NCBI GenBank assembly: GCA_014239155.1
Contig: JAAZZQ010000063.1
Coordinates: 28,977-92,976 of the forward strand
Source of the DNA: Lachnospiraceae bacterium
GTDB taxonomy: Bacteria; Bacillota; Clostridia; Lachnospirales; Lachnospiraceae
Direction of reading: 5' to 3'
DNA: 64,000 nucleotides
A program made the translations under genes and the position numbers. Shown here in pieces: positions 26,383 through 36,015 of this stretch (positions are counted from its first letter, which is position 1; each line of letters starts with the position of its first letter). The notes beneath the pieces were generated by a model. The model had not been told where the DNA came from. It made no database searches and saw only the letters and a list, made by a program, of their open reading frames with translations.

Positions 26383-27489
26383 ATGGGAAGACATGGAGAA
26401 AACATTAGGAAAAGAAAAGATGGACGCTGGGAAGGACGATATTTGGTGTACGATAAGGAAAAGGGCAAAAAAGTTTATCGCTCAGTCTATGCCCGATCTT
26501 ATGAGGCAGTGCGGGAAAAGCTGGAGGATAAAAAAGGTCAATTACTCAATTATACAAACAAGTCAGAAGGGAAACAGCATCGGATATGCCCGGAGGATGT
26601 AAATCTAGATATTGTTGCGCAAGAATGGCTTACTGAAGTTATGAAGAAAAGGAAACGGTCAACCTATATAAAATATCATTTGACTTATCACAGATACATT
26701 CAAGAATTTTTTCAGAGTGCTACACTGTCAGAACTGACAAACGAGGAAGTGCGCCAAAAGATTTCAGGACAATATTCAGACAGTGTCTATAAAAGTATAT
26801 ATTGTATATTAAATCAAATATTAAAATTTGCTTCAGAGCGGTATAATGTCATGGTGCCTTTACTAAAAAAATCTGTGTCAGATGTAAGAAATGCGCCTGT
26901 TAAAGTTCTTGCTAAGAGTGAACAGAGAAAGCTGATAGATGTGCTTTCAATAGAGATGGATCGCTTTAAAATGGCAGTGTTAATGTGCCTTTTTACGGGG
27001 CTCCGACTGGGAGAATTATGTGCACTTAAGTGGGTGGATATTGATTTTGAAAATAAACTTTTGATTGTCAATCGAACGGTACAACGTCTTTATGCCGAAG
27101 GGTATCGCACGAAGACAGTTCTGACAGAAACATCTCCGAAAAGTGCATATTCGAGACGGGAAATTCCATTGTCAGACAAGGCATTAGAATTGTTTCTGAA
27201 GTTCAAGAATAACAAAGAGTATGTATTTGGTGGAGAAAAGCCACTTGAACCTAAAAATTTACAATACCATTTTAAAAAGATATTAAAGGAGGCAGAGATT
27301 TCTGATAAAAATTTTCATATCCTACGACATACTTTTTCTACAAACTGTATTGAGGGGGGGACTGATGTAAAAAGTTTGAGTGAAATGTTAGGTCATTCCG
27401 ATGTTCAAATCACATTAAATCGTTATGTGCATCCGTCGATGGAGACCAAGAGACAATATATAAATAATTTATTGGAAATTTATTATTAA
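26383..27489 (+). CDS. Tyrosine recombinase / phage-type integrase
   Basis: 368 aa from ATG 26383 (SD AAAAGGATGGG); an upstream ATG at 26356 has no RBS. The N-terminal basic region (RHGENIRKRKDGRW and following) is an arm-type DNA-binding domain, followed by a core-binding SAM-like domain. The catalytic domain has all residues: Arg208 (TGLRLGE), His312 and Arg315 (HILRHTF), His338 (LGHSDVQ), Tyr348 (NRYVHP). It appears intact. No excisionase, phage or conjugation genes are adjacent, so it is a lone integrase, either a relic of an element or a host-domesticated recombinase. Confidence 0.92.
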   Translation: MGRHGENIRKRKDGRWEGRYLVYDKEKGKKVYRSVYARSYEAVREKLEDKKGQLLNYTNKSEGKQHRICPEDVNLDIVAQEWLTEVMKKRKRSTYIKYHLTYHRYIQEFFQSATLSELTNEEVRQKISGQYSDSVYKSIYCILNQILKFASERYNVMVPLLKKSVSDVRNAPVKVLAKSEQRKLIDVLSIEMDRFKMAVLMCLFTGLRLGELCALKWVDIDFENKLLIVNRTVQRLYAEGYRTKTVLTETSPKSAYSRREIPLSDKALELFLKFKNNKEYVFGGEKPLEPKNLQYHFKKILKEAEISDKNFHILRHTFSTNCIEGGTDVKSLSEMLGHSDVQITLNRYVHPSMETKRQYINNLLEIYY

Positions 27490-27626
27490 AAATAGTCACA
27501 AGGTTCACAATTGACAAATATATGTTCATATAGTATAATGCGTACATATGTTTTAAATACTTGGCAATTGAAGGAATAGATTCTAAGGATCGATTTAAAA
27601 ATTTTTTATGGATAGGGAATGATAGA

Positions 27627-28337
27627 ATGTTACATATAGCAATCTGCGATGATGAGAAAGATTTCGTTATATATTTAACGGAACTAATATATCAATATGC
27701 CGCTGAGACCGGGGAGGAAATGAAAGTGTCTACTTTTTATGACGGCATGGAGCTGATTGAAGGTTATGACACAACAATTGACCTTATTTTTCTTGATATT
27801 CAGATGAAACTTGTAAATGGTCTACGCACTGCAGAGCGGATTCGGCAAATGGATGAAAAGGTGGGAATTATTTTTTTAACGACTCTGACACAGTGCGCGC
27901 TGGAGGGCTACAAATATCAGGCAACAAACTACATTATCAAGCCAATGAAGTATGTCCGGCTAAAAGCGGAAATGGATGACTGGCGTAAGCACAACAGGAA
28001 AAATGACAGCCCTGCGATTGTAGTTGCCAATGATTCTGGGAAATACAAGATATTTTTGAATACGCTGCGATATGTGGAGACATTTAACCGCAATCTGCTT
28101 GTGCATACAGAGCAGGAGAACATTATCTGTTACAGGAGCATGAAAGAATTAGAACAGGAGTTGGCAGAACATGGATTTGTGCGTTGCCATACCAGTTATA
28201 TTGTGAACCTGTTTTTTGTCAAAGGGGTTAATAAATTAGAAATTACGCTGGTTACTGGGGAGATAATCCCAATCAGCCAGCCCAAGCGCAAGCAGTTTAT
28301 GGAACAGTTAGCAGAATATTGGGGAAATTTGCTATGA
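27627..28337 (+). CDS. LytTR-family response regulator (AgrA-like)
   Basis: 236 aa. Receiver domain with the acidic pocket CDDEKD near residues 7-12 and phosphoacceptor Asp57 in LIFLDIQM; conserved Lys near 107 (YIIKPMK). The C-terminal LytTR DNA-binding domain contains RYVETFNRNLLVHT, HGFVRCHTSYIVNL and PISQPKRKQF. ATG 27627 is preferred (AGGGAATGA upstream); an in-frame TTG at 27561 would add unstructured sequence. The ATGA overlap with the next gene shows coupling to the cognate histidine kinase. Confidence 0.92.
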   Translation: MLHIAICDDEKDFVIYLTELIYQYAAETGEEMKVSTFYDGMELIEGYDTTIDLIFLDIQMKLVNGLRTAERIRQMDEKVGIIFLTTLTQCALEGYKYQATNYIIKPMKYVRLKAEMDDWRKHNRKNDSPAIVVANDSGKYKIFLNTLRYVETFNRNLLVHTEQENIICYRSMKELEQELAEHGFVRCHTSYIVNLFFVKGVNKLEITLVTGEIIPISQPKRKQFMEQLAEYWGNLL

Positions 28338-29656
28338 TGCGGTTTTTAGAAATTTTGAGCGATGTATTTGCCTATGGGTATGTATTTGTTTTTCTGTGTA
28401 TGATTTGTACCTTTCTTCCAATGCGGAAAAATTGGCTTTTGCGGATTGTAGGTGTTCTTGCAATTGATTTTCTTGCAACGGTTTTTATCTATTCTAATGA
28501 CCCATATGGTCTCTTTGGGGCAATGGCAGGTTTTTTTCTTTATGTTTTTGTGTTCCATGTAGGGAAATTCATTGAGAAAATAACGGCTGTGTTGGTCTTT
28601 TGCCCAGCAATGATTGCAGTGAATTATCTAATGGAAGAGACTGGAAAAATTATTTTTTTTGGATTGACAGAGGCGTCACCTAGTCCAACAGATGGCACAT
28701 GGACTTATGAGCAACATCTGGCAAGCACAAGCATTCATATGATTTCCTTGCTGATGAGGTTTTTGTTCTGGGTTGCGGCGTGGTGGTTTCTGCGCAAGTA
28801 CCTGCGCCAGATTACGTCAAGCTTAACAATAAAGATGTGGATGATTGTAGATGTCCTAATGCTTGCACCTTTTGTGGCAATTGCGACAATTCTCCTTTTT
28901 ATGCCAGAAACTATATGGATTGTCTATCCGATTTGTGCAGCGTCTATTCTGTCTAGTTTTGGATGTGTCTATTTGGCGTCCTATATCTGTAATTCTATGC
29001 AGACGGCATACCATGCACAGGAATTGGAAATGAAGCAGGCGTATTATAAGGACCGAATCCGTGATGAGGAACGAGTGCGCAGCATTTATCATGACTTAAA
29101 GAATCATTTATTGGTGTTGCAGGCGCAGGCTGGGAATGGACAGGAGGTGCAAACTTCTATACAGGGACTGCAAAGCCAGATTCAAGAGTATGAGACATAC
29201 TATCAGACAGGAAATGAGTACCTAGATATTATTATTCGTGATAAGGCGCGTGCAGCGAAGGAGCGACAAATTGATTTTGCTGCTGCAGTCGCCTTTGCCG
29301 ATGGTGCGTTTATAGAGCCACTTGACATTAGTGCTATTTTTGGAAATGCACTTGACAATGCAATTGAAGCGAGTGAAAAATTGCCAGAGCGGGAACGGCT
29401 AATTACATTAAAGGTAAAACGCGTGCGGGATATGTTGGTCATTTCCACAGAGAATAATGCACCGCAGGTAGATGATGTGCAAAAATGGATTTTGGCAGAT
29501 CCTGTAGGAAAAAATAGAACGACAAAGGAGGATGCGTTTGCACATGGATTTGGACTCAACAATATAAGAACTGCTGTTGAAAAGTATGCTGGGCAGTGTA
29601 GTGTCAGGGCGGCAGAGGGGAAATTTATGCTTAAGATTGTGATTCCAATGCCATGA
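28334..29656 (+). CDS. GHKL-domain sensor histidine kinase (AgrC-like)
   Basis: 440 aa. About six hydrophobic membrane segments in the first ~215 residues, then a cytoplasmic part with phosphoacceptor His253 in IYHDLKNHLLVL, N-box NALDNAIEAS and G-box HGFGLNNIRTAVEKYAG. The HPK10/AgrC architecture usually senses a peptide. ATG 28334 overlaps the stop codon of the response regulator. No agrB/agrD-like genes are seen on either side. GNAT and ABC-transporter genes follow on the same strand. Confidence 0.9.
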   Translation: MMRFLEILSDVFAYGYVFVFLCMICTFLPMRKNWLLRIVGVLAIDFLATVFIYSNDPYGLFGAMAGFFLYVFVFHVGKFIEKITAVLVFCPAMIAVNYLMEETGKIIFFGLTEASPSPTDGTWTYEQHLASTSIHMISLLMRFLFWVAAWWFLRKYLRQITSSLTIKMWMIVDVLMLAPFVAIATILLFMPETIWIVYPICAASILSSFGCVYLASYICNSMQTAYHAQELEMKQAYYKDRIRDEERVRSIYHDLKNHLLVLQAQAGNGQEVQTSIQGLQSQIQEYETYYQTGNEYLDIIIRDKARAAKERQIDFAAAVAFADGAFIEPLDISAIFGNALDNAIEASEKLPERERLITLKVKRVRDMLVISTENNAPQVDDVQKWILADPVGKNRTTKEDAFAHGFGLNNIRTAVEKYAGQCSVRAAEGKFMLKIVIPMP

Positions 29657-29722
29657 GGTGGCGGCTGTCATCTCGTTTGAATGGAGCATATATAAAGTTA
29701 TAAGGATTTCAGGAGGTGTTAC

Positions 29723-30160
29723 ATGGTACGGGAGATTGCTGAAACGGAATTAAATGCATTGCTAGAATTATATTTATATTTACATGAGAAATCAATTCCG
29801 GAGATTACACAACATTTGAACTGTACATGGGAAACAATTGTCAAGGATAAAAATCACCATATTATTGTGAATGAAGTTGATGGTAAAATTGTATCTTCCT
29901 GTGTATGTGTCATTATTCCTAATTTGACAAGAAATATCAGACCTTATGCTTTTATAGAAAATGTTGTTACCCATAAGGATTACCGGGGGAATGGATATGC
30001 AACAGAGTGTTTGAAGGCTGCAAAGAAGATTGCAGAACAAGCCCATTGTTACAAAATGATGTTGCTTACAGGTTCAAAAGAAGAAAGCATTCAGCATTTC
30101 TATAAAAATGCAGGCTATAACAGCACAGACAAAACGGCGTTTATTCAGTGGCTTGAATGA
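29723..30160 (+). CDS. GNAT-family N-acetyltransferase
   Basis: 145 aa. Acetyl-CoA-binding motif A VVTHKDYRGNGYATECLKAA, beta-4 block IENVV and the C-terminal LLTGSKEESIQHFYKNAGY define the GNAT fold. Substrate unknown (small molecule, antibiotic or protein amine). RBS CAGGAGG is 7 nt upstream. It stands alone, 66 nt after the kinase gene. Confidence 0.9.
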   Translation: MVREIAETELNALLELYLYLHEKSIPEITQHLNCTWETIVKDKNHHIIVNEVDGKIVSSCVCVIIPNLTRNIRPYAFIENVVTHKDYRGNGYATECLKAAKKIAEQAHCYKMMLLTGSKEESIQHFYKNAGYNSTDKTAFIQWLE

Positions 30161-30228
30161 GTTTGGTAGTGTTATAGATTTTACCTCGTAGATCTTAGTT
30201 TACGCATTTTGCATTGTGCCTTTTATGC

Positions 30229-30273
30229 ATAACTTTATAATGAGATTAACAAGTACAATGATTATAAAGTTAT
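30229..30273. repeat. Inverted repeat downstream of GNAT gene
   Basis: ATAACTTTATAAT (30229-30241) and ATTATAAAGTTAT (30261-30273), a perfect 13-bp inverted repeat with a 19-nt loop. It could be an operator or a weak terminator; there is no U-run. Confidence 0.45.
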
Positions 30274-30290
30274 AGAGGATTAGAGTTTTT

Positions 30291-30467
30291 ATCTCAGCCG
30301 GAGAAGACGCCCGCTTCTATAAGTGGCGGGTAAAATACAATTTTGTCTCAGTGGGAGTACAATCTCCGGCTGAGATAAGCCTCCGGCATGACTGTAGGCG
30401 TGCGAATCCATAATTTGTCAGCGGAGCTGACCCGCACACCGCGGCAAGAATGCCGATGGCATTCTTG
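30291..30467 (+). repeat. 177-nt structured repeat / candidate leader RNA, copy 1
   Basis: Aligns gap-free with 54356-54532 (minus strand) at 156 of 177 positions (counted by eye). Helices: ATCTCAGCCGGAGA (30291-30304) with TCTCCGGCTGAGAT (30363-30376); hairpin CCCGC...GCGGG within 30310-30330; GGCGTGCG (30397-30404) with CGCACACC (30433-30440), enclosing GTCAGC-GGA-GCTGAC (30417-30431); hairpin CAAGAATGCC-GAT-GGCATTCTTG (30445-30467). A second TCTCAG (30346-30351) competes for the CTGAGA strand. It ends 47 nt before the ABC ATPase start codon, in the same orientation. Confidence 0.8.
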
Positions 30468-30514
30468 AAATAAGGTGATAAGACTCTGAGAGCTATGCAA
30501 CAGGAGGATGCAAT

Positions 30515-31204
30515 ATGAGTATTTTGAGCACAACACATTTGACAAAGCAGTATGGCAGCGAGCCGAATATTGTGAGGGCGCTTGACGATGTAAATATTTC
30601 TGTGGAACAGGGGGAGTTTGTCGCAATTGTCGGAACTTCCGGCAGCGGGAAATCTACATTGCTGAATATGCTAGGAGGATTGGACCGCCCGACTTCCGGC
30701 AGTGTGCGGGTAGACAAGTTCGAGCTAGGCAAGCTTTCCGACGAGGATTTAACGGTATTTCGCAGACAGCGCATTGGTTTTATTTTCCAGAGTTATAATT
30801 TGGTGCCAATTTTAAATGTTTATGAAAATATCATTATGCCAATTCAGTTGGACGGCAAAAAGCCCGATGAGTACTTTATACAGGAAGTTGTGGAACTTTT
30901 AGGATTGGAAAAAAAGCTTGACAATATGCCAAATACGCTTTCAGGAGGACAGCAACAGCGTGTCTCGATTGCCCGCGCACTGGCAAGTAAGCCAGCGATG
31001 ATTCTGGCGGACGAGCCGACGGGAAATCTCGACAGCAAGACGAGCGATGAAGTTATTGAACTGCTGCGGGTTACGAGCCAGAAATTCCATCAGACCATTG
31101 TGATGATAACGCACAATCCTGAAATCGCAAATCAGGCGGATCGCTGTATACAAATTGAGGATGGGCATGTCGTAAGGGTACAGAAAGGCAGGGCGGAAGT
31201 ATGA
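30515..31204 (+). CDS. ABC transporter ATP-binding protein (MacB/LolD-like)
   Basis: 229 aa ATPase. Walker [11 protein letters not shown]-loop FIFQSYNL, signature [15 protein letters not shown], Walker [13 protein letters not shown] and switch His in MITHNPE are all intact. The type pairs with FtsX-like permeases in MacB, BceA and LolD systems acting in peptide/antibiotic resistance or lipoprotein handling. RBS CAGGAGG. Its stop overlaps the permease start by 4 nt. A 177-nt structured repeat lies just upstream and may be part of its 5' leader. Confidence 0.95.
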   Translation: MSILSTTHLTKQYGSEPNIVRALDDVNISVEQGEFVAIVGTSGSGKSTLLNMLGGLDRPTSGSVRVDKFELGKLSDEDLTVFRRQRIGFIFQSYNLVPILNVYENIIMPIQLDGKKPDEYFIQEVVELLGLEKKLDNMPNTLSGGQQQRVSIARALASKPAMILADEPTGNLDSKTSDEVIELLRVTSQKFHQTIVMITHNPEIANQADRCIQIEDGHVVRVQKGRAEV

Positions 31205-33747
31205 GACAAGCCAGGAAAGCCCAGATTAATATTCTTTACACGTTGTCCCAGCGCAGCTTTCAGCAGAACAAAGGGCGCAATCTGGTGGCAGTACTTGCGA
31301 TTGTGCTGACTACAATGATGTTTACCACACTGTTTACGTTGGCACAGAGTATGGGGCGGAACATGACAGAAATGTATCTGCGTCAGTCCGGCACAAAGGC
31401 GCACGCCAGCACAAAACAGATTACGGACGAGCAAATTGCGCAGCTTTCTGCACACCCGGACATTGTGCGTTTTGGTAGGTCAATTGTGCTTGGCATTGCT
31501 AACGATCAACGTCTTGCGGGGCGACAGGTGGAAATCCGATATGGCAGCGATCAGTATGCGAAGGATTGTTTTGCATACCCTGTGACAGGTAAAATGCCAG
31601 AGCAGAAGAACGAGATTGCACTGGATACGCTAGTGCTTGAGCGATTGGGTGTTTCGCAGGAACTGGGACGGACTGTCACACTCGAGTGGGGAAACCGTTC
31701 TGACACCTTTGTACTGTGCGGCTGGTGGGAAGGTAATCTCTCCTCCTACGCAAGTATGGCGTGGGTCAGCGAGGCATTCGCGCTGGAAGCTTCTGAGAAT
31801 GTCTCAGTGTCTACAGAAGGGCAAGTATTGGGATTGCGCATGATGAACATTACATTTTCAGACACAAAAAATATTGAGCGAAAGACTGAGAAAGTCCTTC
31901 AGGACAGTGGTTTGACAACGTTGTCATTTCAGACAAATATCGCATATACGGCGGAGATACAAAATAGTATCTTTGCGGAAAACCTGCCGATGTATGGTGG
32001 TATGGTGCTGGTGTTTGTGGCAGGGTATTTGATTATCTACAATGTTTTTCAGATTTCTGTTGCCGCGGATATTCAATTTTATGGGAAGTTAAAGACTCTC
32101 GGAACCACAAAAAAGCAGTTAAAAAAGTTGATTTACAGCCAAGGAAACCGACTTAGCATTATTGGTATTCCCATTGGACTTGCAGTGGGGTATTTGCTTG
32201 GCGCGCTATTGGTTCCAGCATTGATTCCTATGAAGGAGATGAAAGTAGTTGTCTCTATAAGTCCTGTCATTTTTATTGGTTCTGCACTATTTGCCTATAT
32301 CACAGTAGTTATATCTTGTATGCTGCCTGCACGCATGGCTGGAAAAGTTTCCCCAATTGATGCATTGCGATACACAGATGGCAGCGCATCCTATCATAAA
32401 AACAAAAAGAAATCTAGGAATGGTGCGTCCTTACACAGTATGGCGTGGGCAAATCTTTGGCGCAGCCGTAAGCGGACAGTTATGGTTATTTGTTCCCTGA
32501 CGCTGGGGCTTGTGCTAATGAGTTACTTCTATGCAAAGAATGTTAGTTTTGATGTGGAAAAATATCTGATGGATATGGTGGTGGCGGACTATGAGATTGA
32601 CGATGCGACAAACAATGCTGCCAGCTTTTATGACCCAGCGAGTGAAACCATCAGTGACACAATGCTTGCAGATATTATGGGACTGAGAGCGTCAAGTGCG
32701 GTCGAGGCGACAGGACGACTTTATTCCAGACAGGAAAAGATATTGCTCAGTGAGCAGGCAAGGCAGAATTTGACAGCATATTACAATGCGGAACGGTTGG
32801 AAGAATTTGCTTCCTATGACCCAACGTTTCCAGAATGGAAGAGAGAATTTGATGCGGTAGTGGGCGGTGAGGAACATCTGTATACAATCTATGGTGCAGA
32901 CGGATTGATACTAGATGCGGCAGTTAGCAAAAATTATATACTGGATGGTGTTTTTGACACTGCGTTGTTCGCTACAGGGCAGTATTGTCTGGCAATTGGT
33001 CCTTCTATTATGCCCGGTGGCATGATTCCAACCCATTCTGTAGGGGAGAAGATTTTGATTTCGGGGCGCGAGTTTGAAGTGATGGCAGTTTTAAGACCAT
33101 TGCCACCAATGGTAGCGGGAAAGGATTCGCTTAGCTTTGATCTTCCGATTGTGTTGCCTGCAGATGTTTTTACAGCGCTGTGGCAAGGGAGCAATATGAG
33201 AAAATTTTATTTTGACGTTGCAGATGAAGCGATAGAGGATGCGCAGGCGTTGCTTTCACAGTACCAACAGACAACAGCAATTGGAATGAATGTGGTCTCG
33301 CGACAGTCCATGATAGACCAGTATGAGGAGCAGACGCGCGCTTCAGCTGTAATGGGATATGCAGTCAGCATGATTATTGCGCTTGTTGGTGTATTAAATT
33401 TTGTTAACAGTATGGTGACAGCAATCATTGCGAGACGGCGGGAGTTTGCCATGATCCAGAGTGTTGGCATGACCAAACGCCAGCTGCGGCAGATGTTGAT
33501 ATTTGAGGGGCTTTACTACGCAGGACTGACACTGTTTATAGCGTACACTCTAAGCACACTGACGATTGGTGTATTGCTACGCGCAATGATGACAGAGGCA
33601 GATGGTTTTTCGACTTTTCATTTTACCTTGTTTCCGCTTGTGTGCTGTACGCCGGTTCTGATTGTATTTGCACTTGTAATTCCATATTTGTGCTTTAAGA
33701 ATCTCGAGCAGCAAAGCGTTGTGGAACGGTTGCGTGCGACGGATTGA
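31201..33747 (+). CDS. FtsX-like ABC transporter permease
   Basis: 848 aa, membrane. An N-terminal TM near 25-45 is followed by an extracytoplasmic region, then three TMs of a first FtsX domain (about 265-395, including TLGTTKKQLKKLIY). Another TM near 425-445 starts a second half with a large extracytoplasmic domain (450-710), and the C-terminal FtsX domain (about 715-840) contains MIQSVGMTKRQLRQMLIFEGLYY. This duplicated layout suits efflux or antimicrobial-peptide resistance transporters without a separate fusion protein. Coupled to the ATPase by the ATGA overlap. The LytTR/GHKL pair 1.5 kb upstream could regulate it, but the distance makes this a guess. Confidence 0.93.
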   Translation: MRQARKAQINILYTLSQRSFQQNKGRNLVAVLAIVLTTMMFTTLFTLAQSMGRNMTEMYLRQSGTKAHASTKQITDEQIAQLSAHPDIVRFGRSIVLGIANDQRLAGRQVEIRYGSDQYAKDCFAYPVTGKMPEQKNEIALDTLVLERLGVSQELGRTVTLEWGNRSDTFVLCGWWEGNLSSYASMAWVSEAFALEASENVSVSTEGQVLGLRMMNITFSDTKNIERKTEKVLQDSGLTTLSFQTNIAYTAEIQNSIFAENLPMYGGMVLVFVAGYLIIYNVFQISVAADIQFYGKLKTLGTTKKQLKKLIYSQGNRLSIIGIPIGLAVGYLLGALLVPALIPMKEMKVVVSISPVIFIGSALFAYITVVISCMLPARMAGKVSPIDALRYTDGSASYHKNKKKSRNGASLHSMAWANLWRSRKRTVMVICSLTLGLVLMSYFYAKNVSFDVEKYLMDMVVADYEIDDATNNAASFYDPASETISDTMLADIMGLRASSAVEATGRLYSRQEKILLSEQARQNLTAYYNAERLEEFASYDPTFPEWKREFDAVVGGEEHLYTIYGADGLILDAAVSKNYILDGVFDTALFATGQYCLAIGPSIMPGGMIPTHSVGEKILISGREFEVMAVLRPLPPMVAGKDSLSFDLPIVLPADVFTALWQGSNMRKFYFDVADEAIEDAQALLSQYQQTTAIGMNVVSRQSMIDQYEEQTRASAVMGYAVSMIIALVGVLNFVNSMVTAIIARRREFAMIQSVGMTKRQLRQMLIFEGLYYAGLTLFIAYTLSTLTIGVLLRAMMTEADGFSTFHFTLFPLVCCTPVLIVFALVIPYLCFKNLEQQSVVERLRATD

Positions 33748-33753
33748 TAGAAG

Positions 33754-33800
33754 AAAAAAGGTATTTTTCCTGAAGAATATTTTGGGAAGGTGCCTTTTTT
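33754..33800 (+). terminator. Terminator after ABC permease
   Basis: AAAAAAGGTA...CC, loop, GG...GTGCCTTTTTT: an imperfect stem of about 12 bp ending in a T-run. Confidence 0.7.
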
Positions 33801-33806
33801 ATATGA

Positions 33807-33835
33807 TACCAGATTCTTTTTTTATGCATATAATT
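33807..33835 (+). promoter_or_regulatory. Possible sigma-K-type promoter
   Basis: TACC (33807-33810), 15-nt spacer, GCATATAATT (33826-33835), against the sigma-K consensus mACm-N16-17-GCATAnnnTA. One -10 mismatch and a short spacer. Plausible because the downstream gene encodes a collagen-like spore-surface protein. Confidence 0.3.
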
Positions 33836-33892
33836 TATTAGTATATGCTAGGCAACGGTTTTTCATATCAAACATAAATGAGGTGATTTTAA

Positions 33893-34927
33893 TTGAATAA
33901 CTTTAATATGAACTGGATGTTTCAGACGCCGAATCTATTTGGTGTCAACGCTTCCAATAGAAACCGGAATCAAAGACCCCTGCAGGATTCCCGTAATTTG
34001 ATACAGGAGGCAAACACTCCCATACCTAATGCTGTGCAGCATAAGGAAGCCGTAGAATCCAAGAGTGCTTCCTGCTGTCATGAATCCGACAACAGGTACA
34101 ATGCCTGTGTCACGCATACAGACATGGGCGCAATCAATCCAAGAGAACCATTTGTAGAGTCAGAAGCAGAGCGAAGAGGAGTGTGTGGAGAAATGGACTC
34201 AGGCAGTGCGTATGGAGAAATGCAAGCTATTGAGTCACAGGATGCATATAGGGAGAGAGGAACAGGTTTTAGAGGTGAATGTATGACAACGGAAACAACA
34301 AGGGAATATGGTATGATGGGCTTTGTGGGAGCAAGAGGTGAACGCGGTGATATTGGTCCAATGGGACCAAGAGGCGAGCCAGGACCACCGGGGTGTTCTG
34401 GCGAGCGTGGAGAAACTGGACCGCAAGGGGTCACAGGACCACAAGGACCACAGGGGGCTACAGGTCCGATGGGACCAAGAGGCGAACCGGGACCACGTGG
34501 ACCACAAGGACCACCCGGATATCCGCAAAACAGTATTTTTGCAACTTTTTCGGGGCAGGACTTGATTGTGCCAGAGAGTGCCACTATTCCACTCAAAACG
34601 GAGATTCCAGATGTTACTCAGAATATAGTTCTTAGCAATCACTGTTCGATTGCGTTGACTTCGGGTTACTATGTTATTAGTTATTATCTATCTACCATTA
34701 TGAAGCGGCATAGCTTTGTAAAACTCACACCAATATTTAATGACTGTAAGCAGACCTTGTACAGCGCATACACAGAGGCAGAGAAGCGAAAGGAACTGCT
34801 AGTGTTGTCAAGATATTTTATTATTGAGATACCGGCTAGTACCACGTTGTTTTTTGCGTGGTATTCATCAGCGGGTGCTGCAAAAATCAACATAAATCTA
34901 AGTATACAAAAACTGTATCGACAATAA
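33893..34927 (+). CDS. Collagen-like (G-X-Y) surface protein, BclA-like
   Basis: 344 aa. TTG start with GAGGTGA 6 nt upstream. Residues 1-144 are a polar, Asn/Arg/Glu-rich head without a signal peptide, as in exosporium proteins assembled from the mother cell. Residues ~145-209 are about 21 uninterrupted G-X-Y triplets, many GPQ, GPR or GAT. The C-terminal ~130 residues are a compact beta-rich domain likely to trimerise like BclA/C1q heads ([19 protein letters not shown], then [12 protein letters not shown]). A glycosyltransferase starts 20 nt downstream, resembling the bclA3-sgtA arrangement of Clostridioides difficile. The spore-surface role is inferred. Confidence 0.85.
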   Translation: MNNFNMNWMFQTPNLFGVNASNRNRNQRPLQDSRNLIQEANTPIPNAVQHKEAVESKSASCCHESDNRYNACVTHTDMGAINPREPFVESEAERRGVCGEMDSGSAYGEMQAIESQDAYRERGTGFRGECMTTETTREYGMMGFVGARGERGDIGPMGPRGEPGPPGCSGERGETGPQGVTGPQGPQGATGPMGPRGEPGPRGPQGPPGYPQNSIFATFSGQDLIVPESATIPLKTEIPDVTQNIVLSNHCSIALTSGYYVISYYLSTIMKRHSFVKLTPIFNDCKQTLYSAYTEAEKRKELLVLSRYFIIEIPASTTLFFAWYSSAGAAKININLSIQKLYRQ

Positions 34928-34947
34928 GTTAAGGGGGAAGAAAAGTG

Positions 34948-36015
34948 ATGTCGACAATAAGTCTTTGCATGATTGTAAAAAATGAGGAGAGGCATATTGC
35001 GCGCTGTCTGGACAGTGTGGCGGGACTTGTAGATGAAATTATAATTGTAGATACAGGCTCCACTGATCGGACAGTGGAGATTGCATCAAACTACACTTCC
35101 AAGATTTTTTCGTATCAATGGAAGGATGATTTTTCTGATGCCAGAAATAATTCGTTTTCTAAAGCGTCTATGGATTACTGTATGTGGATGGATGCAGATG
35201 ATATTCTAGAGACAGTGGAGCGAGATAAATTTTTGCAGTTAAAGCAATCGCTCTCGGCGGAAGTAGACATTGTAATGATGAAATATCATACTTTATTTGA
35301 CGAGGAAGGCAGACCATCCTTCACTTATTTTAGGGAAAGATGGATTAGAAACAGTGCACAATATCGCTGGGTAGGTGCAGTTCATGAAGTAATTCCTCCA
35401 AATGGCAAAGTTATATATTCGGATATTGCAATTAGCCATAAAAAAATAGGCTCTGGGAACCCAAACCGAAATTTAAGAATTTATCAGAAGATGATTGCAG
35501 ATGGAAAAACTTTGGAACCACGACACCAATACTATTATGGACGGGAACTGTATTATCACAAACAATACGAAGAGGCTGTTTCCGTGTTGGAACAGTTTCT
35601 TTGCACAAAGGAAGGATGGATTGAAAATAAAATAGAAGCTTGTTCTGTCTGCGCAGCCTGTTATTTGCAGTTGGGGCAGGAACAGCGTGCACTGGATACG
35701 CTTTTACGCAGTATGAGTTTTGATGTGCCAAGGGCGGAATTGTGTTGTGAAATTGGAAAATATTTTTTGGAACATGGAAACATTCAAAATGCAATTTACT
35801 GGTATGAAACGGCATTGAATTTGCCCAAAAACGAATACACAGGTGGATTTATACTACCGGATTGTTATGATTATATTCCTCTTTTGCAGTTGTGTGTATG
35901 TTATGACCGATTGGGACAACGACAAAAAGCAGAAGAATACAATGAGAGGGCGGGAGCTTGTAAGCCGTATTCTAAAGCCTATCTTTACAACAAACAGTAT
36001 TTTGACAGTCTATAA
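34948..36015 (+). CDS. Family 2 glycosyltransferase with C-terminal TPR-like repeats
   Basis: 355 aa. The GT-A fold starts at once: SLCMIVKNEERHIARCLDSV, EIIIVDTGSTDRT (nucleotide-sugar site) and YCMWMDADDIL with the DxD metal motif. WKDDFSDARNNSF is typical of the SunS/HpsE-like subgroup. Residues ~185-340 are helical TPR-like repeats. GTG 34945 and ATG 34948 share the AAGGGGGAAG SD; ATG is preferred. Being directly downstream of the collagen-like gene, it most likely O-glycosylates Thr in the GXT repeats of the flanking collagen-like proteins. Confidence 0.9.
   Translation: MSTISLCMIVKNEERHIARCLDSVAGLVDEIIIVDTGSTDRTVEIASNYTSKIFSYQWKDDFSDARNNSFSKASMDYCMWMDADDILETVERDKFLQLKQSLSAEVDIVMMKYHTLFDEEGRPSFTYFRERWIRNSAQYRWVGAVHEVIPPNGKVIYSDIAISHKKIGSGNPNRNLRIYQKMIADGKTLEPRHQYYYGRELYYHKQYEEAVSVLEQFLCTKEGWIENKIEACSVCAACYLQLGQEQRALDTLLRSMSFDVPRAELCCEIGKYFLEHGNIQNAIYWYETALNLPKNEYTGGFILPDCYDYIPLLQLCVCYDRLGQRQKAEEYNERAGACKPYSKAYLYNKQYFDSL

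Noticed and set aside
34078..34596. Minus-strand GP/SP-rich frame opposite the collagen repeats
   Set aside because: The complement of G-X-Y repeats is itself proline-rich and open; the plus strand has the RBS, the collagen pattern and the C-terminal domain.
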